From Clavelina lepadiformis (lineage: Eukaryota; Chordata; Ascidiacea; Aplousobranchia; Clavelinidae): 64,000 nt of DNA. Location of the stretch: NCBI RefSeq assembly GCF_947623445.1, contig NC_135246.1, positions 15,049,856 through 15,113,855 on the forward strand, written 5' to 3'. Numbering within the stretch: the stretch's first letter is position 1; each line of letters starts with the position of its first letter. Of the stretch, positions 23,880 through 35,660 are shown piece by piece. The notes under the pieces were generated by a model. The model saw only the letters and a list, made by a program, of their open reading frames with translations, was not told the DNA's origin and made no database searches. Position numbers and translations under genes: made by a program.

Positions 23880-24571
23880 CTAACCGACAGATATGACGCA
23901 ATTATAACATCTTTCCGCAATTTCCTCATGTTTTGCTCCAAGCGAATGCATTCCTCTGTAAAATACTTGTACCGCAAATTGCCAAAATTTACTCCTGGCA
24001 TCTTGGTCTATAGCAGGGATGTCCAACCTGCGGCCTACCTGAGATTTTTGTGCGGCCCGCTAGTCATTTTCACTCCAAGTAGTATTTTGAACTTTGAATC
24101 TTAGCCTAATTAAAATGTACCAGTCAGCTCTTTATGTACCCATTTTTCTTGAAATTTAATAGGTTCTGCGGCCCAATGAATTATTTCAAGTGACAATACG
24201 GCCCACTATAATAAAAGGTTGGACATCCCTGGTCTATAGCATTGTCTTGTACTGCCTTCACGATGCGTTCACCTCGTTTACAATTGCGCAATATTTGTTA
24301 TGTCATAAAGATATTTTGTGAATATAGGTAAGGTAATTATTTCACTGGGGACTTTTCCTTACTACGTCCCATCCAGTTCTTTTGGTCCATCAATTATAGG
24401 TTTCCTCAATCCATTGTGTCTATATATAGCGCCTACAGACCCCACACCAAGGTACCTTTTTACAAAAGACGTAAAATGATCGTTTACAAACACAATGCTG
24501 TGTCGGAAGGTATGTATAAGGCGTACCATTGGTTTCAAATAGGGCCTTAGCTTAAATAATAGGAGCGTCAA
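23880..24571 (-). pseudogene. Remnant of an unidentified coding sequence interrupted by a hAT MITE
   Basis: On the minus strand, 24362-24571 is open and protein-like (FVKRYLGVGSVGAIYRHNG). Downstream, the frames on either side of the MITE at 24014-24231 also look coding, with helical, charged composition (KFWQFAVQVFYRGMHSLGAK near 23930-24000). A stop ends the first segment. I do not recognise the family, and it is not obviously related to the flanking modular genes. It could be a dead gene or a transposon fragment. Confidence 0.35.
24014..24231. mobile_element. hAT-type MITE (218 bp)
   Basis: Perfect inverted ends CAGGGATGTCCAACC / GGTTGGACATCCCTG and an exact 8-bp duplication GTCTATAG (24006-24013 and 24232-24239). 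Internal TGCGGCCC / GCGGCCCA motifs near both ends are typical of this widespread animal hAT MITE type. The intact duplication and ends suggest recent insertion compared with the other elements here. Confidence 0.9.
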
Positions 24572-25321
24572 TGGTTAAAACATCTAAGGAATTTCTCAAG
24601 TTATACTTTTAGTAATGTTTGTTGTGAAATTATTAACGTGCATAAGTCTCAAATGTGTATGGAAGTATTCAACTGCTTCATTCTAACAATTATCCCGTTT
24701 GACTTTATCTTCTGTTTTTTTCAGCTTTGAATAACATCACAGATCACTTTAAACAACTATAAATTATAATATTTGTAAAAACACTGTATCGGTATACTTC
24801 AACAGCGCGTGCAACACTTCATCAACTTCAACATTCATCAACAATTTTACAACCCGGCCCTGATTTTAACTTACTTTTTACATTAACAAACATACAGCAC
24901 CTTCACATGTTCCGCATTACAGATGTGAGACGCAAGTATAATAGCTTATACCGGTTAAAAACTGAATGTATTGACTGCATCTTATTCAAGAACAGAAAAA
25001 GTATAGGTGCCAACGTTAGTCAATTAAACTGATCAATTAAACTCATCAAACTTTGACTGTAAAAGTAAAAAATGTTTTGCGAAACGTGTGTTGAATGCAA
25101 AAGCTTTGTTCATTAAGAATTTATTTCCTATGAAAAAGGAAATCGTGTTTGTTTAAATGCAATAGAAGTGCTGCAATAAATTCAAAATTTCTAGTCAACA
25201 ACCAAACATAAGAACATGTCACAACACACGTATATGCTGGCTTAAAACAATTGACAGAAAAAAAAAGAATTCACAGTTGTAGTATAAAAATGTTCCACTT
25301 AATCGTATGTAGTAGAACATT

Positions 25322-27063
25322 TCATTTCCCCATTTTTTTCGCTACTTTCCATAATCCACCAACTGCTCCACCTATGACCATACCAACAACAGGATTTCCG
25401 ATCCAACACCCTAGTTCTGCGCCTATTTCTGCCCCAGCCAACGCTCCACTCGCACCGCTTTTTACCACGCTTAGAGTTGATGGTGTTTTGGTTGGGTGAT
25501 TCTCGTAAATATTTCGACTTTCCCAATTCTTCTTTTAGAATTTTACATGGAACATAAAAGGATTATTGGTTAATTCTTATTCACCGACAAAGTAGAATGT
25601 TTTGAATTTTTCTTCGATTTACTTTTTAGTCTTACTTTGTTTCTTTGATTTCTTTCTTGAACTTTTCGGTAATGGTAGTTGACGTCGCTTTCCAACCCGC
25701 ATTTAATTCTGTGATAATCTTCCGCAATCTGCCAAGAATATGCTTTGGCGATCCAGTTTAGTGCTTGTTGTTTTACTCTAAGGTGATTGAAGTGAAGTCT
25801 TCTTTCTTCAATAAAGTCGAAATATGCCTAAAATAGCATTCAAGAAAGCTGTTTGTGAAAGGTTTCCTCTCGGAAGCCGGATCGAGTAACTGGACAAAAT
25901 TTTATGCAATTTCTTTCAAACTATTTAGTACACCATTATGCCCAAACTAACCTAAACTTTTAATATTTTATCCAAAAAGTCTCAAAATTATTAACAAATC
26001 GAAATTTTTGCGCTGCTACAGTTATTGTGCGGTAGAATCCAGTATAATTATATAGTTAAAATGTGCTTTTCTCATTGTGAAATGAGACGCACTCATCAAA
26101 TTAATATATAACGTAAACTTTTCAAGATATGGTATCTTTTGGATTCTGATTGCATTGTTTATATTGTGCCTATATCTGATTTTACGACTTGTCATTTATC
26201 ATCAGCACGCGTACATCGCAAAAGCTCATAAGCCTTCTGATTTCTGTAAGTGTTACCTCATCCATTTCGTCTTGGTAAAATTGTTTTGCTTGACATCTCT
26301 TTTCCAAAAGTTCCTGCAGTAAAGCTTGATTCTGTAACACGAATGCAAAAATTTTGGCTATACAGTAATATAGGCTAAGTCGCAATCTTTCAACGGTTTG
26401 GGTATTTTTTCTAAAGCTACCGACATCACATTAACCATAAGTTGAATGAAGTTGATCATGATGAAGTTGATGAACCATAAGTTGTTGATCTTAGTACAGT
26501 ATAAGTACAAAATAATACCGCATTGACTTGATGCAATTCCTGATGGCCGTACGGATTGGGAGAAATCGACGGTAAAAAGAGTTCTTCTCTTGAAAATATA
26601 ATTCTTTGTGATCTGTTGTTTCGCTGAGGACCATTCTGCACCCGTGGAAACTCGGGTGGCCTCGGATTGTATCCACGATAATACTGTTCAAAAGGATGCA
26701 CCATAAATTATTTCACTGATAAAGGAGTATCTTATATGCTGGTGTTTTTAACATTATCAATGTCAAGTCATTACTGAAACGTCAGCTAGTTATATAAACA
26801 ATGAACAAACGATAATCTTGACGTAATACAATGAACTAGCTGTTCAAGTCAGAAATACGCAAACCTTTGGAAAAACAAGGTTAAAGTTTAAAAAAATTAA
26901 CAAAGCAATAAAGCTGCTCAACTTTTCATTTCTGTACCATGCAGGTGCACAGTTATACAACATCAGTTTTCAAAATATGGCAAAACATCGACAAAAAATA
27001 AGTTTCAATATGTGAAAAAGTATAATATTATTGAAATAAGTATAGTATAAATACCCTGTCCAT
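25322..27063 (-). CDS. Modular helical protein with C-terminal glycine zipper, short paralogue
   Basis: Exons in transcript order: 27055-27063 (MDR), 26519-26683, 26257-26331, 25636-25827, 25322-25501. All are multiples of three and joined in phase 0, giving 206 residues. The layout matches the paralogue at 18342-23581: a tiny first exon, an Arg/Pro-rich second exon (YNPRPPEFPRVQ, ending with the shared motif LPSISPN), then one pair of helical exons (25 + 64 residues; MDE end, ALNWIAKAYSW, YHRIKCGLESDV, RNQRNK) and a glycine-zipper exon (GALAGAEIGAELG... GMVIGGAVGGL). It thus carries a single helical module where the neighbour has several. No GTPase domain. The start follows AAAAAA and is supported by the parallel MDKK exon of the paralogue. 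Function unknown; membrane association is inferred from the zipper. Confidence 0.7.
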
Positions 27064-28640
27064 TTTTTTGGCAAAGTTGTTGGTCGCTTTTTGTTTGAAG
27101 AATAATTGCAGCAGCTATACCTGAAGGTTTTCAAAATGATTCAGATCTATATATTTAATAAACACAACCTCCTTTTATGTTCAATTGGTTCACCTCCTAT
27201 GACAAAAAAATAATATCCTCCAGAAAACCTGTCATCTATATTGAGTCAATGAAATACATTCTCACCTACATTAAAAGCTGATCGCTACATTGTCACATTT
27301 CATCCAGCGTATATTTACCGGCAATGTATTCCTTTTTAACCTTTTCGAAATGCCCGCTTTACATACTGTGCAACCTCAGTGTCTTGTCTCAGTGTTCTTT
27401 ATGTAAGGTATTTAGTGGATACAAGAGAGGTAATTCTGCCGTGGGTCTTACCCTTTCTTCCCCATTTCTGGCTATCTTTCGTTCCACCCTTTCTTTCATC
27501 GTTGTCGGTATTTATCAAATGGATTACAAGCACACTATGTACAAAGAGTCAACGACCTACACTACAGTTCCTCTGTCCAAAAGAAACAAAAGGATCATTT
27601 ACATGCACGGCTTGTGACAGAGGGCGTTTCCGAGGTGCGTCGTAGATGTACGATCGAGTACGTGAATATTGTATTGTACGTACATGCTGTACGTAGGCTA
27701 CAATGCGAATACCCAATATGTTTTGTCTTTTTGTTTTCAAACCGTTGTTTGTGAGGCGTTTCGTGAGTATTTTTGATCTCTACTACGACTATCTTTAGGA
27801 GCTCGATCCTGGGATCAAATAGCAGAAGGGTTTTAACTATACGTTTTTTTTGTATTTAAATGGATCTTGTTGGTGCAGAGGCTGGTATCCGTCTTCTTGC
27901 GGTATATGCTGGAGAACTGGTCGAGGTGTTGATTATTCATTTTTCTTTTCGCATCAAAACATCTACAAAAAGAATTTGGCCATTGCGCTCTGATGCTTTG
28001 ATCTAAATGTGGTCAGTTGAATCGGAGCAGGAGAAGTGAATAATTGTTTCTCTAGGCATTTATATCGGTCATTAAATTTTGATTTCCGCATTTGATAACG
28101 AGCTCCAGAAGGAAAGTATGACAATTATACGCTTTCGCATAGAAAAACTTTGTCAAAAGATATTTTGAGTCTATTGGGCAATTTCAGTAATCGCATCTTA
28201 GAATGCGTTATCTTTAAATCTACGACATGTGATTTCCCTTTTGGTAGGATGTCTCACAAACTCGTTCATAAACTAGCGCTGCGGTGCTGTACAGTTTGAA
28301 GAAATATTTATCCAAAAAAATATAATTATTTTCCCAGAACTCCAGGTCGTTGCTTCTTTACGAGCAAGCTTCATTCTTGCGTACATTTAAAAGCGCGTGA
28401 ATTAAATGCATGTTATTAACGGCTAATGCAAAACGTAACAATGCAACATATAATGTCAGAATTGTACCACAGCTTTTATATGATAAATGGAATAAGCATT
28501 GTGTTGATATATGCCTAAGGGATAGGCTTTCCTTTACGCGATGTTGAAAAATCTACCCTTTCTTTGTTCTAAAAACAAAATGTCATAAGGTTATGCCTAT
28601 GTGGATCTTTCATATACGCTCAGACGATATTCTACTGAAC
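27064..28640. other. Intergenic stretch, no gene seen
   Basis: Upstream of the short modular gene and downstream of the first PMP22/claudin-like gene. Plus-strand frames at 27324-27645 overlap each other and lack domain, codon or splice support. Nothing else is recognised. Confidence 0.4.
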
Positions 28641-29440
28641 TTACACATCGGTAACGATATAGAAGATGAAAGCCATGAGGGAGGTTCCCCCTGCGACCCA
28701 CGAGAGGATGTAGCTGTATCCCCAGGGTCCCGTAACAGGAAGAAGGCCGCTGAGTACAGTAAAGACAACGGGCGGAGCGAACATACAGAGAACTGCAACA
28801 AAATATATTCAATATTTACGTTTTTCATTTTCTATATCTTCTCTTTGTTGTCCTATTGCTCGCAGCTACGTCGTTCGCGTCACCAGCGTGTGACGTAGAC
28901 TTACCTCCAAAAGTGTAGAAAACGATTGAAACCACTCGCAGCCATTTCTTATTGATACTAAATCCAATCATGAAGAGAATTGTCGAAACGAAGATGATTG
29001 ACAGGCCGACCATAAGAACAATGAAAGCCACCTCGTTGACAACTGTTAAGAAAATCAAGTCATAAAAATTGTAAAAGGTATTAAATGCATTTAGCTTTCA
29101 AGCTCTATTCGAAAGTAACAAGAAATTTAAAAATTTGCTAAAATATTTTTCAAAAATCTTGTTAAAGCACTCCACGTTATAACAAAACTTTCGATCATAC
29201 GTTTTCAGTAAATACGTTGGCTATCAATCCAAGTTAAAAAGCAAAATATTTCGCCAACTTACGCAGTCGATATTCTGTACACGTGCTAATCAGAAGATGA
29301 GAACAAAACTTAAACAAGCCAAGGTTTGCTAGGTTTGGTTGGTGCAACCAAAAGTCGGTAAGAAGTGCTGCAAGACCAACAGCAATGGTGCAGGAAGTAA
29401 AGAATCCGGCGATGGCACAAAATACGACTGCAGATTTCAT
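28641..29440 (-). CDS. PMP22/claudin-superfamily four-span membrane protein (array member 1)
   Basis: Exons 29263-29440, 28905-29042 and 28641-28792 give 155 residues; both introns are in phase 1. Four hydrophobic segments: residues about 5-30 (VVFCAIAGFFTSCTIAVGLA), NEVAFIVLMVGLSIIFVSTI, VVSIVFYTFG...FTVLSGL, and YILSWVAGGTSLMAFIFYIV. The first outer loop keeps the family signature W...GLF.C...C (FWLHQPNLANLGLFKFC, then C). The second loop is very short (PVTGPWGYS). It is shorter than classical claudins (about 210 residues) and has almost no cytoplasmic tail, so no PDZ motif. Proteins of this superfamily form junction strands or modulate other membrane proteins; which applies here cannot be told. 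First of five tandem genes in the same orientation. Confidence 0.75.
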
Positions 29441-32381
29441 GATGTATAAGCTATTTATTACTATAAGAGATTGTTACAAAATCTGGAAGTTGGGAAAACT
29501 TTTCATTAAAGGTATTTATATTTTAAGTCGCTTTTACCAACAGAGTAGGTTGTTGTTGTTCCAACCAATATCATGTCGTGGATGGATAAATAACAACCAT
29601 TTTCTTTCCTTTTTCTGATTGTTTTATAACAGAAATACTAGAATATGGACAAACACTTATAAAAATATCCTTGAAGTTGTATTTATATTTTAACTATACT
29701 AACTAGGGATTATCGCATAAATTATAACTAGAACTGTGTTGCTAAATCTGGGAGCGTCCTATCTTGTCGTCTTGAAGCAATCGAATTCTATATTAACTTC
29801 TTCAAACTTTGTTGACATTCTGTCTAATTCATCGCCATAATTAACCACAAATATCTGTTTTTTTTTAACTTAAAATTCGACATCGCGCTTGTTGCTACTG
29901 GACATCTGGCTGAAAAATAAGAGCTGTGGCCTCCTGTGTTGTTATTTTAAACAGTTTCTCGTTAAATCGAACGGAATTAAAAACGTCTTTTCCGATATAT
30001 GCGTACAACTATAGTGTATCTAAACCGACAACATAAATATACGTATATTCTCTGTTGTCGCTTTAAGGAGGCAGTATATGCAATACTTAGGCTTCATCTT
30101 TTACGACCTAGCTGGATTATATTGCGCATATATCGAACCTTATTTATAATACTTAGTTTTTTTCTTGCAGATTTCCATCAAACGCGTTTCGCTTTGTCTT
30201 GGGATGAAACCCGCGCTTCTTTTCTCCAGAATATGCACAAAACCCAAAGCAAGCAATTTTCTTATTCTGATGGTTCTTTTTAACTGTCATCATTGATGTA
30301 AGAATTAATGGCAGTATATTAAGTTGTATTACCGTTAACCATATTTTATTAGGTTTGATCTCATCTATAATTTAACTCTAATTTGACTTTCTGAGGGATT
30401 ACGTTTCCAGTTGAGAAAGTTCTAAATGTAGGCCTAACTGTTGAAATTTAAATGCACATTGTAGACTACGTAAAGTTCGCTACTCAAGATATATTACTTA
30501 TTTAAGGGTTTGCAGAAAGACCTATATTACGCAAAATATAACCATCTGCACATACAATCTCTTATCAGGTTTAATGTTATGTACAGTACTATAGTATACT
30601 CTTCAAATACAGTCTACTTGTTTCATGAAACGCTTAAGGAAAACCATATTTTATAGACTCTTCTCTAAACTAAGGTTTTCACATGGTTCTATTATACACA
30701 AATGAAAAGTTATATTAAACGAAGTAATTAACACGTTTGATGAATACACCAACCAGAAAATGCAATTAGAAAATGCGTACAAGTAATGGTGAACCTAAAT
30801 CTTGTGGCAAAACTTTAAAGCTTAATTTGCTGGGTCGTTCAAATTAATTATTCTGTAAACCAATAAGGATGCTGTAACCAAACATTTCGCTTCGGTTAAA
30901 CTAAGGTCACTGGCTTCCGCAAGGCTTCCAACTTACTATGTTTAAAAGAATATAGTGTTATTTTGGTAAGTGCAAAAGTTTTTCCTCTTATAGGTTAATA
31001 AAATTAAATCAAAAACCAGGAAAGTTATTCGAGTAAATGTTGTGGCAATGTTTTAAACTCTTGTATTACGCCACACCATGGAGAACATGTTGCTCACATA
31101 AAGAAACTTTTCCTCTAAACTGTATTTGGTCTGACAAATGAAGGTAATCAGCAAATAAATTTTTCACATCTAATTCACCATTGTTTATAGTTGCTAAACT
31201 AACTACATAAACACAAAGAACCAAATCTGCGTAATGTGTGCCATAATGTTGTCTAAATATATGATTGACACTGTACAGCATAGCAGATCTTCTTGTCTGG
31301 AGTTGAATTGTCCAAACTTGAATTAACAAGAAATCATTTTCATATTGTAGATTAGAAAAAGTTTCTATTTTAATTACAACTGAGAAATCACCTAAAGTGA
31401 GAGTGAAATATCCCAGTGGTACACTCAAAAATCAACGCTTGACCGCGCCGAGACGCCGAGACGCCGCTCCTTTTTACTCATTTGGCGGGGAGTGAAGTGG
31501 TGACCATATGGCGCCACTACGCGTTGACTTCTCTCAGATTAAATGACTCCTTTTCACGCTTTTCTGATTACTTGATTATGCGTGGTATATGTGTTATATA
31601 CTCTATATTTGTCGTCATCGTTGTGACTGAGCAGTTCGTAGTAACGAGGAGTGAATATGCAAGTTAGTTTTTATAACTATACGTTTGGGCAAGCTTGTGG
31701 TAATTGGGAAGAATGCACAAACTCGACCCTTCGTCACTCGTCTTTTAGCTGGAGTCAGATACTAGAAACCGACTTGTCTTCAAGCGCTACACCTATGTTG
31801 GTATGGGAAAAATAATTTCAGCAAAATGATTGTTTTGGGAAAGTGGAATACAGAAATTCGTGCAATAATAAACATACACAAGTCATTATTAACGTACTCA
31901 CACTGGAAGGCTAGAAACGTAGTACAAACTGACAACATATTGAAACCAGTAGCAACACAGAAATCAATAGAAATTGTTTAACATCGGAAAGTTTTTCTTT
32001 GGATCCCAATCCTCGACTCAGCGTGTGCAGCGTCCATGACGTATATAAATGACGTCTTTGTTACATTTGCATGAAGCGTCCAGGAAATAAAAAATCTGAC
32101 ACACTACACGGGTCGTTTATGTTCTGTGACATGACCTGTGCCTTTTGTTAACTAACACAAAAAGTCCAGTCACGTTTTGACGTTTTCCTTAACATTCCAC
32201 ATAAAGCGACGCGACAAAACGGCAACTCTCTATATGTGAAATATTCAATCATTGAGAGTTGTTGACATTTTTGCAGAGCTAATGAGCAACATGCTTTTTA
32301 TCCAGCAAGCCTTCATTTTTGCTGTTTATCCCTTCAAGGTTAAGCACCGTCTGTATTAGTCCTTAATGCTGGTGTCACTCG
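29441..32381. other. Spacer between array members 1 and 2
   Basis: AT-rich. Contains one unexplained minus-strand open frame (31066-31428) and a short GC-rich patch with the tandem GCCGAGAC repeated near 31447-31470. No four-span membrane exons were found here. Confidence 0.4.
31066..31428 (-). CDS. Unrecognised open frame, possibly a terminal exon
   Basis: The minus-strand frame is open for about 120 codons in AT-rich DNA and ends in TAA at 31066-31068. Composition is protein-like (IQVWTIQLQTRRSAMLYSV, then HYADLVLCVYVVSLATINNG, then a charged end), with no long low-complexity runs. The first ATG lies well inside it, so it would more likely be a last exon entered through an acceptor such as TTTCTCAG near 31388. 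I found no matching upstream exon and recognise no family. It may be a transposon relic. Confidence 0.25.
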   Translation of the reverse strand: MSVPLGYFTLTLGDFSVVIKIETFSNLQYENDFLLIQVWTIQLQTRRSAMLYSVNHIFRQHYGTHYADLVLCVYVVSLATINNGELDVKNLFADYLHLSDQIQFRGKVSLCEQHVLHGVA

Positions 32382-33482
32382 CTACACAAAATGTTCAACG
32401 TAAGTTTGATGAATTGGTGTGCGTTCGTTCTTGTAGCGAGTGGCTATAGTAGGTTCCAGACTTCCTTCTCCGCCTTCTAAAAAGAAAACATTAAATTGTC
32501 CAGTAGGGGAAACACTCTTTATTCCGTAAAAACTTGAAACTCCATACAACGACTTACTCATAAATACAACAACTGCAAGTATGCAGGTTGTGATTGCTGA
32601 AGACACGGTAAGCCAGGCTAGGACAAAACTGAAGCCCCACTGACGCTGGAAAGGGGGCTTGGTCGTGAACAGGCAACAACCAATGACGTAAAATAATGCT
32701 GTGAACAAATTATGTTAAAAACCATACTTTCTGCATGTAAATGGAGCCATGTTTGATCGATAACCATTGGAAACTTCTTGCACGGTCGCTGCTGCAATAA
32801 ATTGTACTAACCAATCTCCACATAGCGTGGTTTTATGTGGATTTGAGGCTACTTGGTATAATAATTGGTTTCAAAATGCAGAAGTAGCTTTAGGCTACTT
32901 GACGTGTTTATTACTTGAAACAAGAAGAAACGTCAGTCCAATTTTTTGTTCCCGTTTCTTCTGCCGACGTAATCCGACAAATAGCAAGATGGAGCTGACT
33001 AGAAACCCAACTGCTGCAATGATGAGCAGTACTGCTACGGCTTGGGCTATTTCTGAAGTACAAATGGGAAAAATTGAGACGTAGTTGATAGGTTGCATAA
33101 ACGCTTGAATGCTGCTTGGCTCTATTTTCATTTTGACTTGATTCATTTTTGTGATCATACAAATAAAATTGTTGGGTGAGAATACTTTAACTTTCTTCCT
33201 TTTTTTCCGGCATGACTTAAAAAACAATTAAAATTCTGCTATATCTGTTATCACAGAAATCATATATGTACGCGGTAGCTTCTGTACACATACATTACAA
33301 CATACACGCTAGGTAGCTATTTTATTACCGCTTGTGTAGCCGCTACATATTTCATCGCATTTTCTGAATAAACCAGCTGTGAAATGTTCTTCATGTAACC
33401 AGTTGTTCGCTACGAGCGCAACAATGCCAAAAAGTAAACTTAAGTTTAACAAAAACAAGGTTGCTTTCTCCAAGCCTCTCAT
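32382..33482 (-). CDS. PMP22/claudin-superfamily four-span membrane protein (array member 2)
   Basis: Exons 33329-33482, 32915-33052 and 32382-32698 give 202 residues, with both introns in phase 1 as in member 1; exon 2 is also 138 bases. Start MRGLEKATLFLLNLSLLFGI is the first membrane span. The outer loop has NNWLHEEHFTAGLFRKCDEIC, the W-GL(F)-C-C claudin signature. Span 2 is AVAVLLIIAAVGFLVSSILL, followed by a basic RRQKKREQK turn. Spans 3 (LFYVIGCCLF) and 4 (FVLAWLTVSSAITTCILAVV) follow. The cytoplasmic tail is about 65 residues and ends HFV, a possible class II-like PDZ ligand; claudins often end in YV. Likely a plasma-membrane junction-type protein. Confidence 0.75.
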
Positions 33483-34908
33483 AGTCTAGTTAAAGTATGA
33501 TTAAAATTTTGATTAATTCCATTGATTAATCTTGCATTATGCAATAACTCAGTTTAAAACTATCAGTACAAACATTTCGTCTAAACTGATTGGTTTCAAG
33601 AAGAAAATGATTTCTTCTCCTTCATAGTTTAATTGCTTTTATCTTAAATTTCCAAATTCTACTGACTAAAAATTGTGATAACTTGCTAAAGCAGAAACCT
33701 TTACTTCAAATTCTAATCTTTTTAACCCATAATTTGAAGGCTAAGTGGCATGCAAGAAGCTAGCGGAAACCCTGTAGAAAAGTGACATTCATACATTTAT
33801 AGACCTTTCCCAAGATAAGCATAACCGGAACTCTTAAGTTAGGCTGAATTGGCCTTTAAGGAAATTCTGTTTGACTAATATTCTGAAATCTGAATAACTA
33901 CGCTCGATCGTGTTTACGATTGCGAAACTATACAATATACTGCGTTTGTAGATAATGCTTTTCCAGCCTTAGCCTGTTGCTTAGGCAGCATAAGTTGCAC
34001 GCAATAAAGAATCGTGATCGTAAAACGTGTCAAAAGCATACGTATAATGATGAAAGTATGTGGTATAGGATGTCCTTCTTAGTGAGGTTAGATTGTTATG
34101 AGATTATCTCACGGTTTTTCATGCTTGTTACCAAACATAGAAATCATATGTTGAAAATGATACATGTACGTATAAAACTTCACTTCACCAGAAGTCTCCT
34201 GGTAAAGAGACTTAAATAAATATATAAATTAATGAAAATAGTAGACTTAATGCAACACATCCTGAAAATCATTAATTTTATTTAATCATAAATCCAACTC
34301 TCTCGGCAAAAAAACAAACATTGTTTGTTGATGAATATAGGTGCCTCAATGTTTCACAGCACAACTAAAAATATTAAAGGCATTTAGATAATAAAATTAA
34401 ATAAAAAATTGCGATAAAACTCATTCAGATAAAAATACATTTAGGCATCCTTCGTCTTTTTAACTTTATTGTTCACCTCGATTTACTTTGAAGTAGACAA
34501 GTATAAAGTTAACTGTACTGCACTAGGTGTAGCTGTTGTGTTGCGTAGTCATGGAATATGCGAACATGTGTATATCCACTGCTTGATTATTGTGCTGAAA
34601 ATATGTGATTTAACATGACTTCAGCAGGAAAAATAAAAAAAAATGTTATTCATTGCAAAAAGTTAATGTTTTATTTGTACAAGGTTACGCGCTGGCAATA
34701 TTCTAAAAAATGACAGTGTCTGGTGAAAGTTAAAAACTCTTAAAAATGAGACCTGGATATGATAACGGCATACACACTTATTATTCGTCACTACAAACGC
34801 TAATATAGTAATGGGCAGGTATAAGTTATTTGAAGTTGAAGCATATACAAAGGCTCCCGTGGGTGTTTCGTAGACAGCTGGTCAAAATAAAATTTCTTCA
34901 CAATGCTT
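33483..34908. other. Spacer between array members 2 and 3
   Basis: AT-rich, no exon or repeat recognised. One 80-codon plus-strand frame (33977-34219) has no family resemblance. Confidence 0.4.
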
Positions 34909-35660
34909 TTAAAAGCTTGAGCTGGAAGATGACCGAAGTGAGTGAACTAACCCTAATCCACCTCCGATTCCTCCCAGAATAACCGCCGCCCAGCCGATGT
35001 AAAAACTGTAGCCGTACGTCGTGGCGTGAACTATTGTGGAGATTCCGTATATTGCCAGGCCAATTATCAAAATAAGAGCTGAAAAGAAAGTAGATCTAAT
35101 GAAGCTGTAGGGTCCACTTAATAGACTATTTTAACAACCCTTAACTAAAATTTAAGTAAGAAAATGTTTACTTATGCTCATGTACCTGCAATAAAGGTGA
35201 AAACGGAACCAATTGTGTATTTAGACTTTTCTTTGTTCTTCATTCCAAATACCATGCACGTGAGACCCACACCCAAAGGAATCAATGCTCCAAAGGTAAA
35301 AATAGCAGTGAGAACTGTCGGTGCCGTAGGTGTTACTGTAATAGAACGCAAAGAGTACTCAATTACTGAAGATCAGAAAGCGTCAACGTCTAACATATTC
35401 CATAATTCTGCTATAACGTCGCTCTGAAGAAAGGCGTTGTTTACAAACACTATTTGCTAATAGCCTATTCCCTGTAAATCTGCCAGCAACGCAAATAGCA
35501 AACACTTACTAGAAGAACACGAGCCCCCAGCTAAGCACTCGTACATGGTGCCTGAAGAATACTCTCCGATAACCGTCCAACCAGGTGAAACAGCGGCAAG
35601 TAGGTCTAACAACACAGCAATCGCCACACATCCCAACGCTATTGCAGGCAGAATTGTCAT
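34909..35660 (-). CDS. PMP22/claudin-superfamily four-span membrane protein (array member 3)
   Basis: Exons 35510-35660, 35186-35335 and 34909-35078 give 156 residues with both introns in phase 1. Span 1 is LPAIALGCVAIAVLLDLLAA. The outer loop has PGWTVIGEYSSGTMYECLAGGSC: the W and two cysteines are kept, but GLW is replaced by GTM. Span 2 is VLTAIFTFGALIPLGVGLT, then a basic KNKEKSK turn. Span 3 is GSVFTFIAALILIIGLAIYG. The second loop ends YGYSFYIGWAA, which leads into span 4 exactly as in claudins. The tail is short and serine-rich (six Ser then Phe). Length and exon plan resemble member 1. Confidence 0.75.

Noticed and set aside
27324-27645. Overlapping plus-strand frames of about 90-97 codons
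   Set aside because: Two frames over the same bases, neither with domain or splice support.
32895-33227. Longer minus-strand frame as one exon of array member 2
   Set aside because: The claudin signature and first span are in a separate exon (33329-33482) that joins in phase at 33052; the extra frame upstream is intron.
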